From Candidatus Nitrospira neomarina (GTDB taxonomy: Bacteria; Nitrospirota; Nitrospiria; Nitrospirales; UBA8639), in assembly GCF_032051675.1 (NCBI RefSeq), contig NZ_CP116968.1:496001-560000 (forward strand): 64,000 nt of DNA. The letters are read 5' to 3'. Positions 43,867 to 52,998 of this stretch are shown one piece after another (the first letter of the stretch is position 1; each line of letters begins with the position of its first letter). The notes under the pieces are model-generated. The model worked only from the letters and a program-made list of their open reading frames with translations, had not been told where the DNA came from and ran no database searches. Made by a program: the position numbers and the translations under genes.

Positions 43867-45939
43867 ATGTTTGACGGGAAACTTGCTATGCATCCCATTG
43901 TTCGACAGCTGACACGTGCTCAATTACATGAGGACGGACAGGATATCTTACTCTCCCGGGAATGGCTGGTGACCAATGGGTTGGGCGGCTATGCCTCCGG
44001 CACCGTCGCCGGCGTGGCCACGCGGCGATATCATGGCGGGTTGATTGCGGCGTTGCCTGCGCCGCTTGGAAGACAAATGACTTTGTCGCATCTGTCGGAA
44101 CGTGTACGTCTTGGGGATAAAAGCGTCATTAAATTGAGCGGGGAGACGCAAACGCCTGGGGACAGCCATGTGTACGGCATTAATTATCTCACCGAATTCC
44201 GATTGGAGATGGGATTGCCGGTCTGGCGCTATGAATTGTCCGGTGCGACGATCGAAAAGCAAGTGCTCATGCCTCATCAGCAAAACACCGTCTACATCAT
44301 CTATCGACTGCTTCAAGGAGATCCCGTCAGGTTGAAACTCATGCCGTCGGTCCACAACCGGTCACACGACTCGTCGGTGAGTACACCGCTCCCCGGAACC
44401 TTTAGGTTGTCGGAATTCGAATCACGGTTTGAACTGTCGGTCCTGCCGGATCTTCCGACCATCCGGATGTCTCTGGATGGTGCGCGCCAGGCATTTACCG
44501 TTAATCGTCAGACGTTACCGGAGGTGATGTATCCGGTGGAAGAGAGTCGTGGGTATGAGGAAATCGGGACATTATGGAGCCCCGGATATTTCAGAGCGGA
44601 TCTTTCACAGGATCGCTCTGTATGCCTGGTAGCATCGACCGAATCCTGGGACATCGTTGCCGCCTTGCCGGCCGAGGAGGCTCTAAGGTTGGAATATGAG
44701 CGGCGGGCTCGGGCATTGGCCGCAGCACACCCGTCGGCGCGGGACGGACTCGGTGCGGAGCTGGTGTTGGCCGCGGATCAATTTATTATTAAACCTGTCG
44801 GTCGCACTGAAGATACCGCCCGGGTCAGAGCCGGCGGCGATGAAATGCGAACGATCATCGCCGGTTATCATTGGTTTACGGATTGGGGTCGCGACACCAT
44901 GATCAGTCTGGAAGGTCTGACACTCACAACCGGCCGTCAGGCAGACACCGGCTATACCTTACGGCTGTTTGCCCATTATCTCCGGGACGGACTGTTGCCG
45001 AACCTCTTTCCCGAAGGTGGGAAAGAAGGTCTCTATCATACCGCTGACGGCACATTGTGGTTCTTCCATGCGATCGAGCGATATGTACAGGCCACGGGAG
45101 ACCTGGTGACGCTTGACATTCTCCTGCCTCATCTTCTGAATATCGTGGAGCATCATGTACGGGGAACGCGTTTCGGCATCGGCGTCGATCCGCAGGATGG
45201 TCTGCTGCGACAGGGAGAAGATGGATATCAACTCACATGGATGGATGCCAAAGTTGACGATTGGGTGGTGACGCCGCGCCGGGGGAAAGCCGTTGAAATC
45301 AATGCCCTTTGGTATAACGCCCTCTGTCTGCTCGCTGACTGGCTTCGACAACGGAACAACCCGGATGACGCCGGGAAATGGGAACGGTTTGCGGAACAGG
45401 CGCGGATCTCCTTCAACCGGCGGTTCTGGTATAAAGGCGGAGGGTATCTCTTCGATGTGGTTGACGGTGAGCAGGGCGATGACAGCGCCTGCCGGCCCAA
45501 TCAATTACTGGCGATTTCCCTGACCCATCCGATTCTCGATTCGTCATATTGGTCCTCCGTGGTCGAGGTGGTGGAGAAGCGTCTGGTGACGCCTGTCGGT
45601 CTCCGGTCGCTTTCCCCGGATCATGCCGACTATAACGCCAAATATGATGGAAATCTGCGCGCGCGCGATGCCGCCTATCACCAGGGGACGGTGTGGGCCT
45701 GGCTGATCGGTCCTTTCATCGATGCCTGGATGAAAGTGCATCCTGATAATCCGGCAGGGGCGCGCCGGTTCCTCTCCGGATTTGAACGACACTTGAATGA
45801 AGGCTGCATCGGCAGCATCAGCGAAATTTTTGATGCTGAAGCGCCCTTTACCCCCCGCGGTTGTATTGCGCAAGCCTGGAGCGTGGCGGAAGTGTTGCGC
45901 TGTTGGGTCAAAACCACTCCCGTGGTTCGTGACGCATAG
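43867..45939 (+). CDS. glycogen debranching enzyme (amylo-alpha-1,6-glucosidase, GH133-like)
   Basis: 690 residues. N-terminal GDE domain about 20-240 (REWLVTNGLGGYASGTVAGV, TRRYHGGLIAA), C-terminal catalytic (alpha/alpha) barrel about 290-680 with the family motif IAGYHWFTDWGRDTMISLEG near 335, EINALWYNALCLLADW and YHQGTVWAWLIGPFIDAW. Archaeal/bacterial GDE hydrolyses alpha-1,6 branches of glycogen. Cytosolic. Pairs with the divergent GH13 gene (213 bases between). No glycogen synthase is in the window. Confidence 0.93.
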   Translation: MFDGKLAMHPIVRQLTRAQLHEDGQDILLSREWLVTNGLGGYASGTVAGVATRRYHGGLIAALPAPLGRQMTLSHLSERVRLGDKSVIKLSGETQTPGDSHVYGINYLTEFRLEMGLPVWRYELSGATIEKQVLMPHQQNTVYIIYRLLQGDPVRLKLMPSVHNRSHDSSVSTPLPGTFRLSEFESRFELSVLPDLPTIRMSLDGARQAFTVNRQTLPEVMYPVEESRGYEEIGTLWSPGYFRADLSQDRSVCLVASTESWDIVAALPAEEALRLEYERRARALAAAHPSARDGLGAELVLAADQFIIKPVGRTEDTARVRAGGDEMRTIIAGYHWFTDWGRDTMISLEGLTLTTGRQADTGYTLRLFAHYLRDGLLPNLFPEGGKEGLYHTADGTLWFFHAIERYVQATGDLVTLDILLPHLLNIVEHHVRGTRFGIGVDPQDGLLRQGEDGYQLTWMDAKVDDWVVTPRRGKAVEINALWYNALCLLADWLRQRNNPDDAGKWERFAEQARISFNRRFWYKGGGYLFDVVDGEQGDDSACRPNQLLAISLTHPILDSSYWSSVVEVVEKRLVTPVGLRSLSPDHADYNAKYDGNLRARDAAYHQGTVWAWLIGPFIDAWMKVHPDNPAGARRFLSGFERHLNEGCIGSISEIFDAEAPFTPRGCIAQAWSVAEVLRCWVKTTPVVRDA

Positions 45940-46237
45940 GATGAAAGGCGTGCGGAGGGGAAAGAAATGAAGAGTAAGATTGCCTCCCACTTTCCTGTAT
46001 CTCTTTTCTCTCCTTAATCATCTCATATTTCACGGCACACCCCGGACGGAGGCGAGTTGGAAAATCCTGTCGCCAGGTCTCTGGCCAAGGGTTATGTACA
46101 GTTGTGGTTCACCAGGAATTCACAAATGATCTTTCATGAACGGTAGTCGGGGAAGCCTTTCCGAAGCAGGGTCGCAGGCTTACCGGCATTGTCTCTTACT
46201 TCATAGAGATAAAACAGGAGAAGAAAGGAAGAATTCT

Positions 46238-46696
46238 ATGATGACTCCCGCCAGTATTAAAGGACATCCGTTACACGTCATGTTAATTCCGTTGCCACTC
46301 GGTTTATGGATTTTTTCATGGGTGGCCGATGTGATCTATATCAGCGGGTGGGGGGAAGACGTATGGCGCGAGGTTGCTTTGTACACGCTCGGAGGAGGTG
46401 TGGTCGGTGCCTTACTGGCTGCCATACCAGGCTATCTGGATTTCCGCTCGCTGACCGATCCCCATCCTAAGAAGATCGGCACCTGGCATATGACACTCAA
46501 TTTGACGATTTTCCTCTTGTTTATGGTGAACTTTTGGATGCGTGCCGCAGACTTATCGTGGAACGGAGGATTCGTGCTTTCCACATTAGGAGTACTGTTG
46601 TTGGGAATATCCGGATGGTTGGGTGGAGAACTGGTCTATAAACATGGGGTGGGAGTCGACACCGGCCATGTCCTGCGCACAACGAAACAACGCTGA
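46238..46696 (+). CDS. DUF2231 membrane protein
   Basis: 152 residues with four membrane helices. IKGHPLHVMLIPLPLGLWIF (HPLH motif near residue 8) and AAIPGYLDFRSLTDPHPKKI are the DUF2231 signature; the invariant His residues may bind haem or metal, which is not established. Start 46238 (MMTPAS) follows AAAGGAA; the frame also opens at 46136. It is directly before an SDR gene and probably cotranscribed. Confidence 0.88.
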   Translation: MMTPASIKGHPLHVMLIPLPLGLWIFSWVADVIYISGWGEDVWREVALYTLGGGVVGALLAAIPGYLDFRSLTDPHPKKIGTWHMTLNLTIFLLFMVNFWMRAADLSWNGGFVLSTLGVLLLGISGWLGGELVYKHGVGVDTGHVLRTTKQR

Positions 46697-46720
46697 TTGG
46701 TGTTCCGTATGAGAAACGAG

Positions 46721-47440
46721 ATGAAGCCTCGCACTGTGGCCATTTCCGGTGTCGGTCCAGGTTTGGGCGCGGCCCTGGTGCGGAAGTTTGTGGAGGAAGG
46801 GTGTAAGGTCGGCATGTTTGCCCGCACAGGATCATACCTCCAGCAATTGTCGGATGACATGAAGAACCACGGCGGGCATGCCGTCGCCATTCCAATGGAC
46901 CTCACGGACCCGCGACAGATCACAGAAGGATTTCACTCCCTGCGGAATCAGTTCGGACCGGTTGATGTGTTGATCAATCATGCAGGCCATGCCGCATGGA
47001 ATCCTGTGCATGAACTGACACCGGAGCAGTTTACTCAGGCATGGCAAGTTGGACCCTTAGCGGGATTTCTGTGCACCAAGGAAGTGCTCCCGGACATGAT
47101 GAAAGCTGGAAAGGGATGTATTCTTTTTACAGGAGCCACCTCCTCTGTGCGTGGACGGGGCGGAGCCGCTGCGTTCAGCAGTGCCAAATTCGGCGTCAGG
47201 GGCTTGGCGGAATCGCTGGCCAGGGAATTATGGCCGAAGGGAATCCATGTGGCTCACGTGGTCATTGACGGCGTAATCGGAGAATCCGACCAGCATCACC
47301 AGACCACGGGCAAGGAGGGAGAACCGCTGCTCAATCCTTCGAGGATGGCAGAGGCCTACTGGCACCTGACGACGCAGGACAAACAGGCATGGACGCTGGA
47401 ACTGGACCTGCGTCCATTTAACGAAGATTTTTTTATCTAG
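46721..47440 (+). CDS. SDR family oxidoreductase with unusual active site
   Basis: 239 residues. Nucleotide-binding VAISGVGPGLGAALVRKF near 7-24; NNAG equivalent is INHAGHAAW; the active-site region reads FTGATSSVRGRGGAAAFSSA then KFGVRGLAESLARELWP. The usual YxxxK is FSSAK, so the catalytic Tyr is Phe; the Ser and Lys remain. Such variants are a known atypical SDR subgroup. Start chosen at 46721, preceded by GAGAA; ATG 46709 and TTG 46697 are alternatives. Substrate unknown. Confidence 0.85.
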   Translation: MKPRTVAISGVGPGLGAALVRKFVEEGCKVGMFARTGSYLQQLSDDMKNHGGHAVAIPMDLTDPRQITEGFHSLRNQFGPVDVLINHAGHAAWNPVHELTPEQFTQAWQVGPLAGFLCTKEVLPDMMKAGKGCILFTGATSSVRGRGGAAAFSSAKFGVRGLAESLARELWPKGIHVAHVVIDGVIGESDQHHQTTGKEGEPLLNPSRMAEAYWHLTTQDKQAWTLELDLRPFNEDFFI

Positions 47441-47541
47441 ATACGTGGAATATCTCTGCATATTCTTTCCCTAATATGTCTTTATTAGGATCAGAACGCC
47501 ACTCGACAGAATAGTTCTTCCAATTCATGATGCCCACGTGA

Positions 47542-48465
47542 TCAACGTGTGGTGAATGCCAGGCCGGTCGGCGCGAGAATCTCGCCCGTATAATACCGCG
47601 CATCCGACGAGGCCAAAAACACATAGCTTGGAGCAATTTCCGCCGGTTGAGCCGGCCGTTTCCAAAAGGTATTCGAGCCGAAGTCTTTCACGGCCTCTTC
47701 CTTGCGGGTGGAAGGAATTAAGGGCGTCCATACGGGACCAGGTGCCACACAATTCACTCTAATCCCTCGTTCCGCCACCACCTGAGCCAATGAATGCGTG
47801 AAATTATGAATGGCCGCTTTCGTCGCAGCATAATCCAGGAGGTGTGAATTTCCCTTAAGCGCCACCACCGACCCTGTATTCAAAATCACATCGCCTTCCT
47901 GCATATGCGGTAAGGCGGCTTGTGCCATCCAGATGGAAGCATAAACATTCGTGTAAAAGGTTTGATCCAGTTGCTCAGGGGTGATGTCTAGAAAATCCGA
48001 GGTTTCACTATGAAAGGCCGCATTATTCACAAGAATATTCAACCGGCCAAACTCCCGCACCGTTTGCTCGACCACATGCCGGCAATGATCCCGTTCGCGC
48101 AAATCTCCGGAAAACGCCAGTCCTCGTTGGCCGGCCTGTGTCACCCATCGGTAAGTTTCTTCCGCATCGTCCTGCTCATTGTAATAGGTAATGGCGACAT
48201 CCGCTCCTTCCCGTGCGAAGGCTATCGCAATGGCCCGTCCAATCCCGCTGTCTCCGCCTGTGATGAGGGCAGTGCGGCCCGTCAGTTTGCCCGAGCCCCG
48301 ATAGGATTCCTCCCCATGATCCGCCTTTGGACGCATATCCGCCTCTTGTCCCGGCCATGGTTGTTGCTGGGAAGGCACCCCGTCTTGCGTCCGCTCATCC
48401 ACAAAAGGATTCGGATCGTCCTGTAAGCCTGACCGGGAAGCTTTCTCTGTTGTGGATTTGTCCAT
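47542..48465 (-). CDS. SDR family oxidoreductase, YhdF/GSP39-like
   Basis: 307 residues. A 45-residue polar head rich in Gln/Pro/Asp precedes the SDR core: ALITGGDSGIGRAIAIAFAR near 67, LNILVNNAAFHSETSDF, catalytic Ser in ILNTGSVVALKG and LLDYAATKAAIHNFTHSLAQ (YxxxK intact). This matches the general-stress SDR class (Bacillus GSP39, YhdF). Convergent with the SDR at 46721, 101 bases apart. NAD(P)-dependent; substrate unknown. Confidence 0.92.
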   Translation of the reverse strand: MDKSTTEKASRSGLQDDPNPFVDERTQDGVPSQQQPWPGQEADMRPKADHGEESYRGSGKLTGRTALITGGDSGIGRAIAIAFAREGADVAITYYNEQDDAEETYRWVTQAGQRGLAFSGDLRERDHCRHVVEQTVREFGRLNILVNNAAFHSETSDFLDITPEQLDQTFYTNVYASIWMAQAALPHMQEGDVILNTGSVVALKGNSHLLDYAATKAAIHNFTHSLAQVVAERGIRVNCVAPGPVWTPLIPSTRKEEAVKDFGSNTFWKRPAQPAEIAPSYVFLASSDARYYTGEILAPTGLAFTTR

Positions 48466-49126
48466 GGTCGTTCTCCTTCACCAGAAATATTCAGGAAAGG
48501 TTGATTAATGTTCTTTCTCCATTTCATTCGTGATTGACAGCATACCCGGTCCCCGGATTTACGGATAACTGGAGAAAACCCTTGGCACGAAAACTTCATT
48601 TTCCTCGATCGTTCTACCTCCTGAAACCTCATGAACAAAAGTCAATTATTCTCTCCTTTTTTATACTTTTGCCGGATGGAATTCCCTTGCTATAGATCGG
48701 GGAGGCTGTGACGCGCGAGGGGTAATTAAGAGGAAAAGAGGAAAGATGGACCATGGCCATGACGAAGTTGTCCGGTAGTATAAAATTCCCCACTTCCCAA
48801 ACGGAAAAAAGAAGGAGAAATCGTTGTGGCCGCACAAACCGAGAAGGGCACATGCCACACCACTCACCGACATGATTCGAGAAAAATATCAAACTCATTC
48901 CAGATCGGTTTAATTGATTTACAAGGATGAATGTGTACCCAAGAAGGAGCAAATCGTCGAGACAGTGCCATTCCCATCATGCGGGGACACCGTATGTTCT
49001 TCTGGTAGGAAAGGGAAGGCGGGAGGTCGTCGAACCAGTGTATCCTCCGGCACCAGACGGTAAATTGAATGAAGAAATGAGAAATATCTTCCCCTGTACC
49101 ACGTTTGCGGGATACGTGTAGAGCAC
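48466..49126. other. 661-base divergent intergenic region
   Basis: No gene is supported. Frames seen: minus 48629-48952 and plus 48927-49121; neither has a good ribosome site or a match I recognise. The plus frame ends 5 bases before the reductase at 49127 and might be a relic of an upstream partner. ATG-proximal region of 49127 has no strong ribosome site. Confidence 0.3.
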
Positions 49127-50077
49127 ATGACGGACATTCGAGAGGTCATCATCATTGGCGGAGGTTTGGCGGGTCTCTCTGCGGCCATTTATCTCGGCCG
49201 AGGGAAACGGGACACCCTCGTCATTCATTCCGGCCGGTCAATGGCTAAATGGGAACCGGAAGTCCAGAACTATCCTGGATTTCCTCATGGGATAGCCGGG
49301 GCGACGCTTCTCGACCTTTGCATGGCCCAGGCTTCCCGATTCGAGGTGGGCATCGTGAAGGACGACGTTCAGTCACTGACGAAACAGGATGGGATCTTTA
49401 CTCTTCGAGGGCATCAGCAAAGCTATCAGGCCAAACGAACATTACTCGCCACAGGGCTCACCCATCTGCCCCCGGAAATACCCGGCGTACGGGAGTGCGT
49501 GGGAACCAGTCTATTTTTTTGTAAGGACTGCGATGCCTATCGGCTGAACGGAAAACGGGTGATCATTATCGGGCAAAACAATGAAGCCGCGGATTATGCG
49601 CTCGGCATGCTACTGTTCACACCGCACGTCATGCTGACCACGAATGGCAAAGGCGTCCAGTGGAATGATGATCGTGCGGGATGGCTGAGGGAGTATGACA
49701 TTCATGTGCGCCTGGAGAGTATTGGTGGCCTTGAGCATGAAGAGGGGCGTGTGCATTCCATGGTCTTTGTCCGTGGTGAATCGGAACAGGTGGAGGCTAT
49801 CTTTACGACACGTGGAGATGTCTGCCACAACGCATTGGCTGAGGAAGTCGGAGCTCGAATAGATTCCGAAGGCCAAATCATCGTGGATACCAGTATGAGG
49901 ACCTCCGTGCCAGGCCTCTACGCAGCGGGCTGCGTCACGCCTGTCAATTGTCAAATGATTGTTGCGGCCGGCCAGGGAGCCACGGCGGCCCAAGCCATCA
50001 ATCGCGATTTGTTCGATGAGAGCCTTCGACAACACACCCTGCCCCGCATGGCAAACCAGACTCCACCTTCCATTTGA
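49127..50077 (+). CDS. thioredoxin-reductase-like NAD(P)/FAD oxidoreductase
   Basis: 316 residues, the length of low-Mr thioredoxin reductase. FAD site IIIGGGLAGLSAAIYLGRG near 8; redox pair CKDC near 131-134 in FFCKDCDAYRLNG; NAD(P) site VIIIGQNNEAADYALGM, where the usual GGGxSA is GQNNEA; and FAD-binding VPGLYAAGCVTP near 264. The changed NADPH loop suggests an alternate donor or altered activity. It could supply electrons to AhpC, but that is inference. Stand-alone gene. Confidence 0.85.
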   Translation: MTDIREVIIIGGGLAGLSAAIYLGRGKRDTLVIHSGRSMAKWEPEVQNYPGFPHGIAGATLLDLCMAQASRFEVGIVKDDVQSLTKQDGIFTLRGHQQSYQAKRTLLATGLTHLPPEIPGVRECVGTSLFFCKDCDAYRLNGKRVIIIGQNNEAADYALGMLLFTPHVMLTTNGKGVQWNDDRAGWLREYDIHVRLESIGGLEHEEGRVHSMVFVRGESEQVEAIFTTRGDVCHNALAEEVGARIDSEGQIIVDTSMRTSVPGLYAAGCVTPVNCQMIVAAGQGATAAQAINRDLFDESLRQHTLPRMANQTPPSI

Positions 50078-50405
50078 ATTTGCCTGTCGTGGCGTTGAAA
50101 TACTAATAACAACCGGAGAAACAACAACATCACAGACCTCCTGCGTCTACCAGGGTTCCCGCTAGTTCCCTCCTCTGCTGCTCTTGAGTATTTTCAATCC
50201 AGCAGAACGAAATTTTAGAAGGCTCATTTCTTGGACATTCTGTCACTGGTTGCAATTAAAAACGAATAAAAGAAAGGAGGGGAAAGCAAACATAAGATGC
50301 TGAGGAAGGAAGAGGCTCCTCTAACACCTGCGGACCGTGAGTGAATAGTTCATCAATGTCATGTTTAAGTCACTTTAAAACTAATTAAAAAATTGAGGTC
50401 AGAAC
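50078..50405. other. intergenic region, nothing recognised
   Basis: 328 bases. A good AAAGGAGGGG at about 50275 is not followed at normal distance by a start codon that opens a believable gene. GAGGT before 50406 is the ribosome site of the next gene. Confidence 0.35.
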
Positions 50406-50969
50406 ATGAATACAAAGCGAATCTCAGTTGCTGTATTTGCCTCCCTTTGTCTGTTTGCCTCATCCGCCATGAGTGCCGGTACAGGAACAATGGGTGCAGG
50501 TTCTGGAAGCACGGGTACCGGCCTGGGAGAAGGAGCAGTAGGGACAGGAAACACGGGCGCCGGAATGGGGATCACAGGATCCGGAGCGGGGAGTCGGGGT
50601 ACCGATTCCGACAGTTTCAGTTCCGGGGCAGGCAGTTTGGGTTCCGAGACGGGCAGCATGGGCACAGGAACCGGAAGGACGGGTACTGGTATAGGAAGCA
50701 CAGGCACCGGTACTGGAAGCATAGGCTCCGATTCTGACAGTTTAGGTTCCGGGACGGGCAGCATGGGTACAGGAACCGGAAGGACGGGTAATGGTATAGG
50801 AAGCACAGGCACCGGAACAGGAAGTGTAGGTTCCGGTTCTGACAGTCTAGGATCCGGGACTGGAAGGATGGGCACGGGAACCGGCGGCATGGGCACAGGA
50901 ACCGGTGGAGTGCAAGGCTCAGGAACGGGAAGCCTGGGCACTGGGAGAACAGGTGGTTCTCTACCTTAG
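50406..50969 (+). CDS. exported Gly/Thr/Ser-rich repeat protein
   Basis: 187 residues. Signal peptide (RISVAVFASLCLFASSAMSA), then almost only Gly, Thr and Ser with occasional Met, Arg and Asp. Units such as GSMGTGTGRTG and GSDSDSLGSG repeat in a 35-residue superperiod (105 bases). No known domain. Could be a secreted or outer-surface disordered protein. A strong terminator follows at 51008. Function unknown. Confidence 0.72.
   Translation: MNTKRISVAVFASLCLFASSAMSAGTGTMGAGSGSTGTGLGEGAVGTGNTGAGMGITGSGAGSRGTDSDSFSSGAGSLGSETGSMGTGTGRTGTGIGSTGTGTGSIGSDSDSLGSGTGSMGTGTGRTGNGIGSTGTGTGSVGSGSDSLGSGTGRMGTGTGGMGTGTGGVQGSGTGSLGTGRTGGSLP
50646..50855 (+). repeat. two tandem 105-base coding repeats
   Basis: The blocks starting at about 50646 and 50751 differ at only a few positions; a partial third copy follows. 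The repeat length is a multiple of three, so copy number can change without loss of frame. Confidence 0.8.
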
Positions 50970-51007
50970 GAAGTGCTTTGCTCCACCCTTCTTTAGAAGA
51001 CAGTCGT

Positions 51008-51048
51008 GAGAGACAAAAGCCGACTCCTGGAGTTGGTTTTTGTCTCTC
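51008..51048 (+). terminator. rho-independent terminator
   Basis: Arms 51008-51025 (GAGAGACAAAAGCCGACT) and 51031-51048 pair over 18 positions with two G-T pairs; loop CCTGG. A T-run sits inside the right arm. It lies 39 bases after the repeat-protein stop. Confidence 0.75.
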
Positions 51049-51162
51049 TTCGTGTGAAATGAATGTCATCGTGCGGGTTGTACTTTGTGTTGAGAGGCCA
51101 ACATTACAAGCCCCATAAGGTTGTCGTTCTTGTCATCTTGAAGGAATGATGTCTTCTGGCCT

Positions 51163-51489
51163 TTAATGGTTTGGTTTCACAGGAATTGAATTCACTTTAG
51201 TAGTTAGTTTTTCCTCTTCCTGGTCCTCACGTACTTTCCGCCCTTTTGAAAAATATCCGCTGGTGTTCTCACCATTTACCTGCTCACGAATGACGCATAG
51301 CGTGTAATCCATCAGCACCACAGCCAGCGGAATTTCCAGCCAGACCGGAAGCGAAAGCCACTTGAGAACGCCCACCTTTCTTTGGGTGATATAACGGGAT
51401 AATCGCGAAACGAGAGGACGTTCAGTAACACGAAGCGCCAGTGCCGTAAAAAGCAGAAGGTACCGAAAATCAATGGTCCGCTGAACCAT
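51163..51489 (-). pseudogene. possible truncated sterol-desaturase-like membrane protein
   Basis: 108 residues in an open frame. FRYLLLFTALALRVTERPLV then KWLSLPVWLEIPLAVVLMDY resembles the N-terminal helices of fatty-acid hydroxylase/sterol desaturase proteins, ending where the first His box (usually DYxxYxxHRxxH) should begin: here DYTLCVIREQVN, so the histidines are absent. The following 40 residues are unrelated charged sequence. Most likely a decayed 5' fragment; a small membrane protein is possible. Confidence 0.42.
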
Positions 51490-51888
51490 CCAGGCAGACG
51501 TCTCAGTAGTTAATCCATTTTCGCATGGCTTGATTCAGGAAAGTTTTCCTAGGTGCGGGACTGCGCCTGCTTCATCTTAGCCGATCCTCTCTTTTCCTGT
51601 GCCGTTTTCGGCGGACTCTTGCCTGGAGTATTTTCTTGTATTGATACCTTGGCAAGTTTCACATGTATCTCTTCCGCACAAGCCTATTCGGCAAGTTCAT
51701 CAGGGATTCATCACGGTTAACGCTCTAATTTCCCAACTGGACATTTAGGCAAGATGCCTGACTTATTCATCCATATCCTACCAATATTCACCTGTGTTGT
51801 AGTTGAGAGAGGTGAAATTCACTCTGTCGTCATGACCAGTTGCAGTTCAATTTCACCCGCAAGACGTATATCTTGAAAGGAGATGAAG
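51490..51888. other. intergenic region, nothing recognised
   Basis: 399 bases with no supported ORF. AAAGGAG at 51876-51882 is the ribosome site of the small Cys protein that follows. Confidence 0.35.
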
Positions 51889-52110
51889 ATGGCGACCCAA
51901 TGGGGCCTATGTAAAAGATGTCAATGGTGGCAAATTGAACCATCTGCAAAAATCGAAGATGCCACAATGGGACTTTGTATCGATGAAAACCTGCAATCGT
52001 ATCGATTGTTGGTCTCCGGCAATAGTGGATGCAATCGATTTATGAAAGGCAGTCCGGCTCAAGCGGAAGGTTCCTCTTCTCAGCCCCCGACCGCTTCGCC
52101 CACACGATAG
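51889..52110 (+). CDS. small Cys-containing hypothetical protein
   Basis: 73 residues. CKRCQWW near the start, further Cys at about 29 and 47 (TMGLCIDENLQ, NSGCNRFMKG). Four Cys could bind zinc or an iron-sulfur cluster. The C-terminal 20 residues are Ser/Pro/Thr-rich. Start 51889 sits 6 bases after AAAGGAG; ATG 51883 would be too close. No family recognised. A hairpin terminator follows at 52248. Confidence 0.6.
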   Translation: MATQWGLCKRCQWWQIEPSAKIEDATMGLCIDENLQSYRLLVSGNSGCNRFMKGSPAQAEGSSSQPPTASPTR

Positions 52111-52247
52111 CGGGAAGAGAGCCTTATGAGGGCATAGCGTGGGAAATTGATAAGCGCGTCTCATCCCAGTGCAGGAAAGGACTGCTCAGCAAATACATAC
52201 GACCGCCTTGGACGAGGCAGGTCTTTATGTATGCGTGAAGGTCTCTA

Positions 52248-52273
52248 ACACGGGAGAGCATGCTCTCCTGTGT
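52248..52273 (+). terminator. hairpin terminator
   Basis: ACACGGGAGAGCA (52248-52260) and TGCTCTCCTGTGT (52261-52273) form a near-perfect palindrome with one G-T pair. Placed after the small Cys protein and before the DUF2238 pair. Confidence 0.6.
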
Positions 52274-52353
52274 CCTATCATTCATAACTCCGTGGGAGAG
52301 AATGGAATTGCTGTTTGATCAATCGATGAAAATTGCGTTCAGGGAGTACAAAT

Positions 52354-52998
52354 TTGAAAAAATTGGTGATGGTGGGTTTATTGCTGTGGTATATCGGATT
52401 CTTTTTGGTAATGGGGTGGTCCCCTCTTGATCCGGAAAGCTGGGCATTTTCCAATATCCTTCCTCTTCTTTTCGTCGGTGTCTTGACCCTTTCCTACCGA
52501 CAATTGCCCTTTTCCATCGCCTCCTATGTGCTTATGGCGTTGTTTCTCACCCTGCATACCATTGGATCACATTATACTTATGCGCAGGTGCCTTTCGGCG
52601 TCTGGTTGGAAGAGCTATTCGAATTACCCCGTAACCATTTCGATCGAATCGTCCATTTTTGTTTTGGTTTGTTCTTTGGCTATCCCTTATTGGAACTCTT
52701 CGAAAGGGTTCCCGGGATGTCTGCATGGATCCGCGCTGGAATGGTCGTGGTGACACTTGTGGGATTGGGCGGGCTGTGGGAAATTCTTGAATCGTGGGTA
52801 ACCCGCATTGTTCATCCGGAATTAGGTCTAGCCTATCTGGGTGCACAGGGAGATATTTGGGATGCCCAAAAGGATATGGCAGCTACGTTATACGGCGCGC
52901 TCCTCTGGTTGGCAATTATGGTGTGCTCCTGGAAATGGAAAGGGGTTTTGTTCATCCGGATTACAGGAAAGGACGGTAGATCTTCCACATGCGTCTGA
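52354..52998 (+). CDS. DUF2238 membrane protein, first of a tandem pair
   Basis: 214 residues from a TTG at 52354 preceded by GGGAG; a TTG at 52333 is possible. Six hydrophobic segments. Family motifs: LHTIGSHYTYAQVPFG, RNHFDRIVHFCFGLFFGYPL, GLWEILESW and GDIWDAQKDMAATL. DUF2238/YjdF members are membrane proteins of unknown role. Overlaps the next gene by 10 bases, so the two are translationally coupled. Confidence 0.88.
   Translation: MKKLVMVGLLLWYIGFFLVMGWSPLDPESWAFSNILPLLFVGVLTLSYRQLPFSIASYVLMALFLTLHTIGSHYTYAQVPFGVWLEELFELPRNHFDRIVHFCFGLFFGYPLLELFERVPGMSAWIRAGMVVVTLVGLGGLWEILESWVTRIVHPELGLAYLGAQGDIWDAQKDMAATLYGALLWLAIMVCSWKWKGVLFIRITGKDGRSSTCV

Noticed and set aside
48927-49121. 64-codon plus-strand frame ending just before the thioredoxin-reductase-like gene
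   Set aside because: AAGG is too close to its ATG and the sequence matches nothing known; left as part of the intergenic entry.
50646-50855. Regular repeats suggesting a CRISPR array
   Set aside because: Repeats are contiguous, frame-preserving and coding; there are no spacers or cas genes.
52029-52238. 69-codon frame overlapping the small Cys protein
   Set aside because: Overlaps a gene with a better ribosome site; no match.
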